A stretch of DNA of 64,000 bases from Plantactinospora sp039889035 (GCA_039889035.1 JBDQQY010000025.1:109270-173269); one strand, 5' to 3'; positions 44,678-53,311 are shown, counted from the stretch's first letter. The notes: generated by a model from the sequence alone, not told the origin. Translations and numbers: made by a program.

Positions 44678-45409
44678 TCAGCGATAGCCGCCCGGCGGTG
44701 ACGGCGGCTCCTGGCCGGGCAGCGGGCCGAAGTACGGGTCGACCGGCGGCGGCAGGTCGGGATCGAGCGGCGGGCTGGCGTACGGGGCGACGGCTGGCGG
44801 CAGGTGCGGATTGGTCGGCGGCTGCGGGTACGACCCGGTCGGTGGACCGGCGGTCGGCTGGTAGGGCATCGGTGGTGGACCGGCCATGGCCGGACTGGCC
44901 GGTGCCACGGCGGGGCTGCCCGGCCCATAGCTGGGCGAATAGCCGGGCGACACGGGTGGCGCCCCGGGGAAGTGCCCGGTCGGGTGAGCCGCCATCATGG
45001 GCCAGCCCGGCGCGTGCGGCGCCGGGGCGTACCAGGGGCGGTGCCCGGCCCGCCAGCGCAGCCAGGACGGGTTGAGAATGCCGGCGTGCGTGATGCTGAC
45101 CAGCCAGCACAGCAGGAAGATGCCGGCCGACCAGTCGGAGATGGCCGTGCCCTGGTTCGTGCCGCCGACCAGCATGAAACAGGTCCAGGAGACCAGCAGG
45201 TAGCCAACGCCGGGCAGCCACCAGGCAGGCCGCTTCGCGCGTAGTCCGATGTAGAGGAAGCCGAAGCCGGCCAGGCAACTGAAGCCGACTACGGGTAGCA
45301 GCAGCCACCAACTGTGGCCGATGCGCCACCAGACGGTCGGGCCGGGAGGCGCGGAGGCCGGCGCCGGCTGCACCGGTGCATGCCAGGTACCACTGGGCAG
45401 GTACGACAT
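44678..45409 (-). CDS. Multi-span membrane protein with Pro-rich tail
   Basis: 243 residues. Four hydrophobic segments lie between about 28 and 125 (WWLLLPVVGFSCLAGFGFLY, LPGVGYLLVSWTCFMLV, AGIFLLCWLVSITHAGIL). A cytoplasmic-looking Pro/Gly/Tyr tail (PSYGPGSPAVAPASP) follows. It is TM2-like in layout but without the TM2 motif. The ribosome site AAGAGGAGC before ATG 45409 fixes the start. Confidence 0.75.
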   Translation of the reverse strand: MSYLPSGTWHAPVQPAPASAPPGPTVWWRIGHSWWLLLPVVGFSCLAGFGFLYIGLRAKRPAWWLPGVGYLLVSWTCFMLVGGTNQGTAISDWSAGIFLLCWLVSITHAGILNPSWLRWRAGHRPWYAPAPHAPGWPMMAAHPTGHFPGAPPVSPGYSPSYGPGSPAVAPASPAMAGPPPMPYQPTAGPPTGSYPQPPTNPHLPPAVAPYASPPLDPDLPPPVDPYFGPLPGQEPPSPPGGYR

Positions 45410-45687
45410 CGTGCTCCTCTTGCCCCGTCCGCTCGGTGACGTCGACCTCGTGGTGGTCGGCGGCGTGCGCCTCGACTGGATCCTCCGAGAGGGCACCCTA
45501 GTGGAGGCAGCGGACACGGCGGGGACACGTTGCCGGAGCGGGCGCGGCCGGGGCGCAGCATGCCGGGGCGGATGTCGACGTTGAGGTCTCCATCGTGATC
45601 CCGGACGACCTTCACCCAGCCGTTGGTCGAGACACCTTCAGCCTTGATCCTCGCCACGTCCTCGAAGTAGCGCTCAAGCCTGCCCAC
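45289..45687 (-). pseudogene. Truncated YbaB/EbfC-like gene
   Basis: The first 48 codons (GTG 45687 to about 45544) encode MGRLERYFEDVARIKAEG and NGWVKVVRDHDGDLNVDI, like the first helix and strands of YbaB/EbfC nucleoid-associated proteins. After RPGMLRPG the frame loses coding character, and it would overlap the next gene by 121 bases. The expected C-terminal helix is missing. It is either a short functional form or a 3'-truncated relic. Confidence 0.45.
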
Positions 45688-45696
45688 GGCGCGCTC

Positions 45697-46266
45697 CTAG
45701 TCGGTGGCCTGGAGAGTCATCGCGCGGTCGACGATGCGCTGGGCGCTCGTGTTCGCGTACGCGACGACCTGGTCCGGGGACAGGCTGGAACTGCTGAATC
45801 CCGCGAGGGTGTGCGCGTACCGCTCTTCGGAGGCCACGAAGACTCCGGAGAAGGCCTTGTCGTTGATCTTCTGTGAGCAGAGGCGTGCCACCTTGTATGT
45901 GGCGTCACTCTGGTTGGGGACAGCCTCGCCGTAGCAGGGACCGTCCTCCGCCTTTTTCCGCAGTGCGGCTTCGTCGTCACCCGCACTGATATCCAGAACG
46001 ACCGTGCCCCAGTACGCCTGGTCGGCGGAGCGGAAGTCAAACTCGCAGCGGACCACGGACCTGCTCACCTCACGCTCTGGCTCGGTACGGGTGAGGGTCC
46101 ACGATCCCGCTATGGCGCCTGGTAGGGCGACAGCCAAGTCACCGCAGGAAGGAACTACATGGTCGTCGCCAAGCGGTCCCCACCGCCAAGCCCCCAACAC
46201 GCCCAACCCCAAGCCGACCAGGACCGCCAGGACCGCCATCGCCGTCCTCTTCCGGACGCTCACCAC
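45697..46266 (-). CDS. Secreted or membrane-anchored hypothetical protein
   Basis: 189 residues. An N-terminal hydrophobic segment, TAMAVLAVLVGLGLGVLGAW, is followed by an extracytoplasmic domain with Cys in VVPSCGDLAVALPG, VVRCEFDFRSA, DGPCYGEAV and ARLCSQKIND (two possible disulfides). It resembles DUF3558-like sensor domains in style only. It overlaps the upstream YbaB-like gene by seven bases, and the truncated YbaB follows, so the three form one operon. Confidence 0.7.
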   Translation of the reverse strand: MVSVRKRTAMAVLAVLVGLGLGVLGAWRWGPLGDDHVVPSCGDLAVALPGAIAGSWTLTRTEPEREVSRSVVRCEFDFRSADQAYWGTVVLDISAGDDEAALRKKAEDGPCYGEAVPNQSDATYKVARLCSQKINDKAFSGVFVASEERYAHTLAGFSSSSLSPDQVVAYANTSAQRIVDRAMTLQATD

Positions 46267-46622
46267 CCGAACCGCCGCTCATGCGCGCGAGGCTCGACGT
46301 CCTGCGATGGCTGTTGCAGCGATGCCAATGCCAGCCTGGCCGCTGCCCGTACCTGACGAGCCAGTGATTCCTCGCTGTGCTGGTGCAAGCCCTGGACCTG
46401 CACCGCCACATCACCCGAGGCCGAGGCGATGATCCGAACCGATCGGTCGGGTGAGTGGACATCGACGGCACGGCCGGCATCAGCCACGTCGGGTTCTGAT
46501 GACTCCCACGATCTGCGGATCATGGCTGCGGACCTCCTGGCCACCTCTCCGACAGCCCGCACCAGACGTCGCATCCCGTGAGCTGCCGCTCCAACGCGCC
46601 GCCGCGACAGGCCCAGACCCAT
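46260..46622 (-). CDS. YbaB/EbfC-like DNA-binding protein
   Basis: 120 residues. The second half matches the YbaB pattern: SVRIIASASGDVAVQVQGLH then SEESLARQVRAAARLALAS, a strand-strand-helix that forms the dimer clamp. The N-terminal part is Arg/Ala-rich. YbaB proteins bind DNA as dimers, and in this group they often sit in secretion or accessory operons. A TACTAT -10-like hexamer lies about 16 bases before ATG 46622. Confidence 0.65.
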   Translation of the reverse strand: MGLGLSRRRVGAAAHGMRRLVRAVGEVARRSAAMIRRSWESSEPDVADAGRAVDVHSPDRSVRIIASASGDVAVQVQGLHQHSEESLARQVRAAARLALASLQQPSQDVEPRAHERRFGW

Positions 46623-46677
46623 CCACGAGCGTCACAATAGTACTACTCTCAGTGATCACCAGGAATAGCGTCCTGAC

Positions 46678-46726
46678 CGTGACGCCAGCCCACACGGCCG
46701 CCCCGCCTCCAGGTGGAACGCGGTCG
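46678..46726 (+). repeat. 49-bp imperfect direct repeat, copy 1
   Basis: Matches 50559-50607 at 45 of 49 positions, including 29 consecutive identical bases (46698-46726). This copy is noncoding. In the helicase frame it would read TAFHLEAGRPCGLASR, a decayed version of the helicase motif VI region. The orientation is the same as copy 2. Confidence 0.85.
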
Positions 46727-46803
46727 TACGCCTCCATCGGTTCGCGGCGAAACCCGGCTGGCCCTGTCGGTCGGGCGAGAGCCGGCGGCCAAGTCGAGCC
46801 CGG

Positions 46804-47064
46804 TCAGTCGGCGCAGGGTCCGGGGTGGTTGACGAATCGTCCGCAGCGCCGGCTGCCGGGGCCGGCGCGGGGCTCGCCGATCAGGGCGTCACACCATATT
46901 CGGGTACGCGTCGACTGCTCGTCCTCTTCCGAGATGGTCGCCTCAGCAAAGTCGAGTACGGGTACGTGCGCGAGTGAGGCACGTAGGGCGGTGACCAGGT
47001 CGACGGCCGCCTGGCGGTTGGTGAGGGTGGTGGGAAGGTGGATCACCCAGTGCGGGGCGCTCAC
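46804..47064 (-). CDS. Small hypothetical protein
   Basis: 86 residues, starting VSAPHWVIHLPTTLTNRQAA. It continues with a helical segment and ends in RIWCDALIGEP then SRRCGRFVNHPGPC, with three Cys. GTG 47064 overlaps the stop of the DivIVA-like gene by four bases, so it is third in a tight operon. No family is recognised. Confidence 0.65.
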   Translation of the reverse strand: MSAPHWVIHLPTTLTNRQAAVDLVTALRASLAHVPVLDFAEATISEEDEQSTRTRIWCDALIGEPRAGPGSRRCGRFVNHPGPCAD

Positions 47065-47408
47065 CAGTGGCCGCCGTTGCGGGGTTGCTGATCCCGTTCG
47101 GTGCTGTCGGCGGGGCGGCGGCGGCCGGCGGTGGGTCGGGGATGTGGCGGGGGTTCGAGGTTGGCGGGTGGGTCGGCGAACTTGCAGCCGATGTGTCGGG
47201 CCTGCCACTGGCGTAGGCCCTGGCGCACGCGTTCGGCCTGGCCGCGGGCGGTGGTGGCTTCGCGTTCGAGCCGTTCGACCTCGTTGGCGACCAGGCGGAG
47301 GAATTCGTAGACCTCCTCCGGGTCGAGGCCACGCCAGCGGCGGCGCATCACGGCGGACGCGACGCGGATGACGGCGGGGCGGAGGCGTTCACCGGATCGG
47401 TAGATCAT
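47061..47408 (-). CDS. DivIVA-like coiled-coil protein
   Basis: 115 residues. The core RWRGLDPEEVYEFLRLVANE then VERLEREATTARGQAERVRQ matches the short DivIVA-domain proteins of Micromonosporaceae. A Pro/Arg-rich tail follows RQWQARHIGCKFAD. It probably self-associates and may target membranes. It overlaps both neighbours by four bases. Confidence 0.72.
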   Translation of the reverse strand: MIYRSGERLRPAVIRVASAVMRRRWRGLDPEEVYEFLRLVANEVERLEREATTARGQAERVRQGLRQWQARHIGCKFADPPANLEPPPHPRPTAGRRRPADSTERDQQPRNGGHW

Positions 47409-47524
47409 CGCTGTGCCGCCGTTGCCTGGTGACGGGTGATCGCCCCTACCGCGAAGCCGACGTCCTCGGCCGTCACGTACGGCGGCAACGGCATCTCGTC
47501 GAACAGTTCACCAGCCCGGCTCAT
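47405..47524 (-). CDS. 39-residue hypothetical protein, first gene of a three-gene operon
   Basis: The product begins MSRAGELFDEMPLPPYVTAE and ends ITRHQATAAQR. A GGGAGG ribosome site lies before ATG 47524 and the stop overlaps the DivIVA-like ATG. Coupling and the ribosome site support a real small gene. Confidence 0.6.
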   Translation of the reverse strand: MSRAGELFDEMPLPPYVTAEDVGFAVGAITRHQATAAQR

Positions 47525-47769
47525 GACCCTCCCTCGGTTGACTGGTTGGTGGATTGGCGCCGAGGCGGGCGGGGACGACCGGTACGACCGCGCGTGCTCG
47601 TACCGACCGGAGCCCAGCACCCGCCCCAGGCCACGACCTCACCTTTCCGATGAACGCGAGCAGGAACTACAGCGTTTTGGGAGCCCGATCGGCGCAAAAC
47701 TGAGGCATACGGGTGTCTGCTCGATTTACGGAGTGTCACTAAAGTGGGCGGCATACGGAGGGGGTTGCC

Positions 47770-49023
47770 GTGGCATTGAAACGACACCGGCTCTGCCAGC
47801 GCCGCAAGGCGCTCGGGCACAGCCAGGAGCGGCTGGCCGAACTCCTCGGAGTGGAGCGATCGACCGTCGTACGGTGGGAGAGCGCCGAGACCGATCCGCA
47901 GCCTTGGCACCGAACGCGCATCGCCGAGGTGCTTCAGGTCACGCTGGACCAGCTCGACGACATGCTCTGCGATGTGGTTACACCGATCCGACGGGGACAG
48001 ACCATGGGAGACGACTCGCGTCATTCCTCCTCGGCGGCCGTCCGAGCCGAGTTGCTTGGCGATCTGCGTGCCTTCCTGACCGACTATCTGCCCGCGTCGC
48101 AGCCGGAGCGGCCCGTTCGCACCCTCACCGAGGTGCGACGCGACGTTACCCGCATCCACGCCCTCTACCACCGAGCGAGCTACAGCACAGTTGCCCGTCT
48201 CCTGCCTGAGTTGCTCCGGCACTCCACCGAGCTGACGAACAGGGGCTCGTGGCCGCAACGCAACAGCGCGTTTCGGCTGCTAGCCGCCGCGTACCTCGCG
48301 GCCTCGAAGGTCGCTGTGAAGATAGGAGATGGCGACACAGCACTGCTGACCGCCGATCGGGCGGCTACCGCCGCACGGGTCGCCGATGACCTGGGGCTTG
48401 CATCCATCGCCGCCTACCAGGCGGCCTGCGCGCTGCTTCGGTTGCCGGGCCGGTTGGACGAAGCAGAGCGAGTGACACAGGCCAGCATCGAGCAGTTGGC
48501 GCAGAACAGGCGCAAGGCCGACCACAACCTGCTCTCCGCGCACGGTGCCCTGCTGCTTCTGGCCGCCATCATCGCAGCGCGCCAAGGCCGGACGCCGGCA
48601 GCAAACGCCCGGCTGACCGAGGGTCAGACCTTGGCCGGAGAGCTTAGGACGGACCAGAACCGGCTGTGGACGGGCTTCGGCCCGACCAATGTCTTGATCC
48701 ACAGCGTTTCGGCAGCGGTGAAGGCGGGCAACGGCAGCCGGGCCATCGAGATCGGTAGGAAGCTCGACACCTCCCGCCTGCCGGCCGCGCTCATCGGCCG
48801 ACGGGCCCAAGTACACCTGGACCTGGCAGCGGCCACGGCTATGGCATCCGGCGGCGGCTCGCTCGCAGTGCTGCACCTCTTGGAGGCCGAACGAGTCGCC
48901 CCCGAGTCTGTACGTGTCAACGTGCAGGCCCGAGCCCTGCTGCTCGACCTAATGTCCAAGGAACGCCGATCGGCAACTCCCGGCCTCCGACCGCTGGCCG
49001 AGCGAGCAGGCTTGCTGACATGA
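47770..49023 (+). CDS. XRE-family regulator with TPR-like C-terminus
   Basis: 417 residues. The N-terminal HTH (residues 5-60) reads RLCQRRKALGHSQERLAELL then VERSTVVRWESAETDPQPWH. The C-terminal 330 residues are all-helical and TPR-like (LLTADRAATAARVADDLGLA, AYQAACALLRLPGRLDEAE). Such proteins regulate adjacent genes in response to a peptide or small ligand. GTG 47770 has GGAGGGGG upstream, and three TACGG motifs in the promoter are possible operators. It is coupled to the flavoprotein gene, and base composition is less GC-rich than in neighbouring core genes. Confidence 0.85.
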   Translation: MALKRHRLCQRRKALGHSQERLAELLGVERSTVVRWESAETDPQPWHRTRIAEVLQVTLDQLDDMLCDVVTPIRRGQTMGDDSRHSSSAAVRAELLGDLRAFLTDYLPASQPERPVRTLTEVRRDVTRIHALYHRASYSTVARLLPELLRHSTELTNRGSWPQRNSAFRLLAAAYLAASKVAVKIGDGDTALLTADRAATAARVADDLGLASIAAYQAACALLRLPGRLDEAERVTQASIEQLAQNRRKADHNLLSAHGALLLLAAIIAARQGRTPAANARLTEGQTLAGELRTDQNRLWTGFGPTNVLIHSVSAAVKAGNGSRAIEIGRKLDTSRLPAALIGRRAQVHLDLAAATAMASGGGSLAVLHLLEAERVAPESVRVNVQARALLLDLMSKERRSATPGLRPLAERAGLLT

Positions 49024-49559
49024 GTGAGCCGCCAGTTCTCTACCTCGTAGTCTGCGCTGCTCCGCCAGTACTCAAGATTGACGAACTCATCGAGCTGCTG
49101 ATGGAGGACGGCTGGGCGGTTTGGGTCATCGCAACGCCGACAGCCGCAAGCTGGATCGACCGGGAGGCCCTGGAGCATCAGACGGGAAACCCCGTCCGCT
49201 CCGAGCGCCGCAAACCTGACCAGCCGGATCTGCTGCCAAAGGCAGATGCGGTGCTGGTCGCCCCCGCCACCTTCAACACAATTAACAAGTGGGCACTCGG
49301 CATCAACGACACCCTGGCCCTCGGCATTCTCAACGAGGTACTCGGCCTCGGCCTCCCCATCCTCGTCTCCCCGTACGCCAAGGAAGCCTTGACCACGCAC
49401 CCGGCGTACGACCGTCACGTCCGGGTACTCAGCGATGCCGGCGCGGTGCTCACCCCGCCGGAGGCGCTCCGGCCGCTAACGCACCACAATGACTTTCAGT
49501 GGTGTCGGTTAGCGAGTGAGCTGTCCCAACTCAGACTCGGTGATCACGATCAGCGCTGA
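49020..49559 (+). CDS. Flavoprotein of the phosphopantothenoylcysteine decarboxylase fold
   Basis: 179 residues. The HFCD-type Rossmann-like domain shows VVCAAPPVLKIDELIELL, ADAVLVAPATFNTINKWALG with INDTLALGILNEVL, and LPILVSPYAKEALTTHPAY. It probably binds FMN. Actinomycetes often couple this gene to an XRE regulator, as here (ATGA overlap), but the reaction is unknown. Confidence 0.85.
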   Translation: MSEPPVLYLVVCAAPPVLKIDELIELLMEDGWAVWVIATPTAASWIDREALEHQTGNPVRSERRKPDQPDLLPKADAVLVAPATFNTINKWALGINDTLALGILNEVLGLGLPILVSPYAKEALTTHPAYDRHVRVLSDAGAVLTPPEALRPLTHHNDFQWCRLASELSQLRLGDHDQR

Positions 49560-49625
49560 CCGGAGGATCAGAATTCGGGCCGGCGGCTGATCGGAGACTC
49601 GACCGAGCGAGCTACGCTCGGCGAC

Positions 49626-50393
49626 GTGACGGAGCTGGCGCGTCGGGTCGACTGTCAGTGGCTCGACCGACAGGACCCCATCTACCAGGCCGAAGGCGAC
49701 GCACGGTTTTCCGTCGACGGCGACACCCCGGAAACCGAGACGCACAGCCAGCGTTTGAAAGCTGTCCGGAGCTGGCACAGGGCGCTTCAACAGCTGACTG
49801 CGGACGAGGAAGGCGCGCGAGCCTGGCGGCACGCACGTACCGAGTTTGCGTCCAAGCTCGGAGAGGCACTGGCCGGAGGCACAGAACGTCAAGGACCAGT
49901 AACCGGGCCGGTGCTCTATGGCGTGTGGTTGCGCTCGGGCTTGCTGTACGTCGGCCAGACAACGCGGGCTCAGCGCCGCCTGCGCGATCTGCCCATCGGA
50001 GAAAGCCATCACTTGGCGAACACGTTCCCACCGGAAATCTGGCATCGCGTGCTTGTCCTGATGTGGCCGGCGCTGCCTGAGGCGGCGAAGCTTCCTGAGG
50101 ATATCTCCCTAGAGGTCGCCGGCCTCGCCCTTGAGCATCGGCTTCAGGGGTGGCTCCGCCCGCTGGCAAACTGCGAGCATCGGACTCGTCGCGGTGGGTG
50201 GCGGAACGTCTCCTTCGAGACAAGCAAGTCGCAGGGCGCCAAGGCCGCACCCCGGATTGATCAGTTGTTCGCTGCGGTGCAGAAGGTCTGGGAATCAGCG
50301 GCTTCATCGGACGCAGAAGAGATGCAGCACCCGGCAATTCGTTCCGTAAATCCAGGGACGTTCTTGCCTACCATTTTGGGCGCGGTCAGTTAG
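49626..50393 (+). CDS. GIY-YIG nuclease-like protein
   Basis: 255 residues. In the middle it reads VLYGVWLRSGLLYVGQTTRAQRRL, giving YGV at 98-100 and YVG at 108-110, a following Arg, Glu170 in LALEHRLQGW and Asn182. This is the order and spacing of GIY-YIG endonuclease catalytic residues. The N-terminal 90 residues are helical. Its 3' end overlaps the converging helicase gene by four bases. Base composition is lower in GC than flanking core genes. It could be a restriction-like effector or a housekeeping nuclease. Confidence 0.6.
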   Translation: MTELARRVDCQWLDRQDPIYQAEGDARFSVDGDTPETETHSQRLKAVRSWHRALQQLTADEEGARAWRHARTEFASKLGEALAGGTERQGPVTGPVLYGVWLRSGLLYVGQTTRAQRRLRDLPIGESHHLANTFPPEIWHRVLVLMWPALPEAAKLPEDISLEVAGLALEHRLQGWLRPLANCEHRTRRGGWRNVSFETSKSQGAKAAPRIDQLFAAVQKVWESAASSDAEEMQHPAIRSVNPGTFLPTILGAVS

Positions 50394-51736
50394 CCGAGCG
50401 CCCTGCTGCGTCCAAGGTGCGCAGCTATGGCCTGGTTCGCTTCCCAGCCGTCCGGGAACTTGACCGGTACGTTCAGGTGCACCGGCTCGGTCGACGGATG
50501 GGCGTCCAGCAACTCGCTGATCCCCGCCCGAGCCACCACCACACACGCGTGCCGATGTCGTGACACCAGCACACACAACCGCCCCGCCTCCAGGTGGAAC
50601 GCGGTCGCGTCCCGTCGCCCCGACAACGGATGCAGCACGATCACCACGTCGTACTCGCGCCCCTGCAACCGGTTGGCCGTGTCCACCGTGATGCCCGCCC
50701 CGGCCGCCCCGAGCTGCGAACGGATCGCCGCCACCTGGTCCCGATGCGCCGCCCCCACCGCGATCCGGTCAGCGGTAACCGGCGCACCGTCAGGCGCTCG
50801 CTCCGACACCGCCACCGCCCCCCGCTCCAACACCCGCAACGCCAACCGCGCACAAGCCGCCGCAGCCTCCCCATCCGTCCGCAACGTGTGCCGCGCCGGC
50901 AGCTCATACAACGCCCACCCCGTAGCCGCCGCCATCTCCAACGCCTCGTCCACCGCCCCACCACCAAACCCAGCGGTGGCAAACGACAACGACCGCTGCG
51001 AGGCCGTAGTACCCGCCGAGAAGCCCGTGAACGGATAGAACGCCTCCGCCACCACCGGAGCCGCCGACGCCGGTAGCCGCCACGACACCGGCAACCGGTG
51101 TACCGGCAGATCCGGGTTGTGCCGCAGCAACGCCGCCACCGCAGACTGCATCGGATCCCAGGTCAGCCCGGTCCACCGCTCGGTCTCCACCGTCGAGAAC
51201 GGATCCAACTGCCCCGGATCACCCACGAACAACGCCCGGTCGAACCGCCCCGCCACTCGCAGCAGCGCATCGGAGCGCATCTGGTACGCCTCGTCCACGA
51301 TCGCCCACGGCCAGCGCCCCTCCGGCACCAGCGCCCACTTGGCGGCCGTACCGATGATCACGGACGACCCGCCGAGGTCCGCGACCTTCGCCGCGACCCG
51401 GACCGTCGAATAGTTCTTGATCCGGTCCGTCGCCGTGTACTCGTTCGCCGACAACCGCCCGATCGGCAGCTCCGGCCTGGCCTGCGCCAACCGGTCGATC
51501 AGATCGTCGACCTGCTCATTGGTTTGCGCGATCACGATCAGCGGCTCGCCCGCCTCGGCCAGCTCCCCCGCCGCCCGCACCACCAGCGTCGACTTTCCCG
51601 CCCCCGGCGGCGAGTCGACCACCACCCCACGATGGTCCCCGCTGTGCAGGTCGGCCAACACTTCCCCGATCACCTGCCGCGCCGCCTCACCGGGCGGCAT
51701 CAGCAACCCGGAAGACGACGGGAAAGAAGAACTCAC
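50390..51736 (-). CDS. UPF1/DNA2-like superfamily 1 helicase
   Basis: 448 residues. Walker A is VDSPPGAGKSTLVV (residues 41-54), Ia is IAQTNEQVDDL, Walker B is WAIVDEAYQM, motif III is LFVGDPGQLDPF (169-180), IV is LPVSWRLPAS, V is TANRLQGREYDVVIV (353-367) and VI is LCVLVSRHRHACVVV. All helicase motifs are intact. GTG 51736 overlaps the upstream stop by four bases. It is the last gene of a four-gene operon with a Cas4-like nuclease. The motif VI coding region carries one copy of the 49-bp direct repeat. Confidence 0.9.
   Translation of the reverse strand: MSSSFPSSSGLLMPPGEAARQVIGEVLADLHSGDHRGVVVDSPPGAGKSTLVVRAAGELAEAGEPLIVIAQTNEQVDDLIDRLAQARPELPIGRLSANEYTATDRIKNYSTVRVAAKVADLGGSSVIIGTAAKWALVPEGRWPWAIVDEAYQMRSDALLRVAGRFDRALFVGDPGQLDPFSTVETERWTGLTWDPMQSAVAALLRHNPDLPVHRLPVSWRLPASAAPVVAEAFYPFTGFSAGTTASQRSLSFATAGFGGGAVDEALEMAAATGWALYELPARHTLRTDGEAAAACARLALRVLERGAVAVSERAPDGAPVTADRIAVGAAHRDQVAAIRSQLGAAGAGITVDTANRLQGREYDVVIVLHPLSGRRDATAFHLEAGRLCVLVSRHRHACVVVARAGISELLDAHPSTEPVHLNVPVKFPDGWEANQAIAAHLGRSRALG
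50559..50607 (+). repeat. 49-bp imperfect direct repeat, copy 2 (inside helicase gene)
   Basis: Coding copy, about 170-215 bases before the helicase stop codon. It is 45/49 identical to 46678-46726. The copies are 3,881 bases apart. Confidence 0.85.
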
Positions 51737-53256
51737 GACCACTCCTCCCGAGCATCGTCCACGCTCGGCTCCACCGGCTCCTCGTACGCCTGCGGCGGCC
51801 CGCCGTGCGTCCACGGCGTCTCCTCCCGGCTCGGGAACTCCCCCGGCGGCATGAACGGGTCCGACAGCGAGGTGTAGCAGAGCCGGTCCCCCACCTCCGG
51901 CACGCTCCCCGGCGCTGGGCTCAACGACCGCCCCAACCCACCCGACAGCTCCAACACCACATCCGTCCGCCCAGACGATGAATCCGGCGTCACGAACACC
52001 ACCCGAGCCTTCTGCCCCGGCCGGCTCGGCGAGTGCAGCACCGCCCCCACCGTCACCTGCACCGGATCACCGGTGGTCACCTGGATCCGGGGTCGCAGCA
52101 CCCGCCGCTTCCCGCTGTCGTCGATCCGGTGCGCGTCCGCCAGCGTCACCTCACCCACGAACGCCTCCCCGGTCAGCCGGTAGTCGGCCATCACCAGCGG
52201 ATCGTCGTAGGCGCGCTGCACCGCGTACGACTGGAGGGCCCGTTCCAGCCGGTGCAGTCGTTGCGCCGCGTTCACCGCCCCGTCCCGGCGCGGCTGCGGA
52301 TAGCCGCCCCCGTCGACATAGAGGGTGAAGTTGCTGAACACGTCCCGGTCCTCGGCCCAGCGCCCGTCCACCCGCGACCCGACCGGCAGTTCCCGGAGCA
52401 GCGCGACGCCCCGCCACATCAGCTCCCAGGTCGGCGTGAGCTGCGACCGCACGGCTTCTTCGAGTACGCCCCGAGCCCGCGACCGCCGCACCTCGTCTCC
52501 ACTCGCCACCGCCTCCTCGTACGCCACCATCGCCGGCGCCAGGATCTCGTTGTCGAAGGTCGGATCCGTTGCCGGCCCGGCCGGCGGCCAGCGCAGCGGA
52601 TCCTCGGCCACCACCGCCGCGTCGGCCCCGCTGAGCCCGTCCTCCGGGTCGATCCAGGCCAGCAGCGCCGCCAGATGCGCGTCCTCCAGCGCGGACTGCC
52701 CGGTCGCCCAGTGCAGCCCGAGCGCCTCGGTCATCGCCAGCAGCATCCCCGAGCCCGGATGCTCGGCCCGGTCCGCCAGGAAGGTCAACCACTGCCCCAG
52801 CAGCGGCACCGACGGATGCACCGGATAGTCCCCGTCGGTACGCCGGAACCGCGTCGACCGCCCGAACAACCGGACGAAGCCGATCCCCGCCGAGTTGGGC
52901 ACGAGCACCTGCGGCGCGTCGACGTACCGGTAGCGGACCTCCTTGCCCCGGTTCGCCGCGACCGCCTCGGTGACGCCGCGAAAGCTGTCCAGGTAGGGCA
53001 GCAGCACCTCGGCCAGCTCGGCCGCGAAGCCGAACCGCTGGTCCCGGTTGCGCGGCTGCGGCACCACCAACAGTCTCGGCTCGGCCGGCTCCGTACCGAC
53101 CAGCGCGGCCAGCGGCGCGTTCGCCTCGCCGGCCATGCTCAGCGGGATGAAGACCAGCGGCCGGTCCGCGAGGTGCAGGTGACGTACCGTCGTGATCCGC
53201 TGGGCGTGCCCGGCCGCCACCGCCTCGGCCCGGGCCAGCGCGGTCAACGTGCTCAC
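51733..53256 (-). CDS. Uncharacterised 507-residue protein of the helicase/nuclease operon
   Basis: No family is recognised. The N-terminal third contains RPLVFIPLSMAGEANAPLAA and LLVVPQPRNRDQRFGFAAEL. The central part is helical (AILAPAMVAYEEAVASGDEV type). The C-terminal third is beta-rich (RVLRPRIQVTTGDPVQVTVG, KARVVFVTPDSSSGRTDVVL), OB- or SH3-like in texture, with an acidic end. It sits between nuclease and helicase and overlaps the helicase by four bases, so it is probably a structural or substrate-recognition subunit. Confidence 0.8.
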   Translation of the reverse strand: MSTLTALARAEAVAAGHAQRITTVRHLHLADRPLVFIPLSMAGEANAPLAALVGTEPAEPRLLVVPQPRNRDQRFGFAAELAEVLLPYLDSFRGVTEAVAANRGKEVRYRYVDAPQVLVPNSAGIGFVRLFGRSTRFRRTDGDYPVHPSVPLLGQWLTFLADRAEHPGSGMLLAMTEALGLHWATGQSALEDAHLAALLAWIDPEDGLSGADAAVVAEDPLRWPPAGPATDPTFDNEILAPAMVAYEEAVASGDEVRRSRARGVLEEAVRSQLTPTWELMWRGVALLRELPVGSRVDGRWAEDRDVFSNFTLYVDGGGYPQPRRDGAVNAAQRLHRLERALQSYAVQRAYDDPLVMADYRLTGEAFVGEVTLADAHRIDDSGKRRVLRPRIQVTTGDPVQVTVGAVLHSPSRPGQKARVVFVTPDSSSGRTDVVLELSGGLGRSLSPAPGSVPEVGDRLCYTSLSDPFMPPGEFPSREETPWTHGGPPQAYEEPVEPSVDDAREEWS

Positions 53257-53311
53257 GCCACCGCCCCGGCAACCACCGCCACCGTCACCGCCCCGGGGGG
53301 CGCGGGCAACA

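Noticed and set aside
40716..45329. 1537-codon leftward open frame
   Set aside because: It runs through the serine hydrolase, phosphoesterase and membrane genes in another frame, with no domain and Arg/Ala/Pro-rich composition.
46480..46737. 85-codon leftward frame over direct repeat copy 1
   Set aside because: No ribosome site and no family. The helicase-like residues are in a different frame and are interrupted, so the stretch is treated as a noncoding scar.
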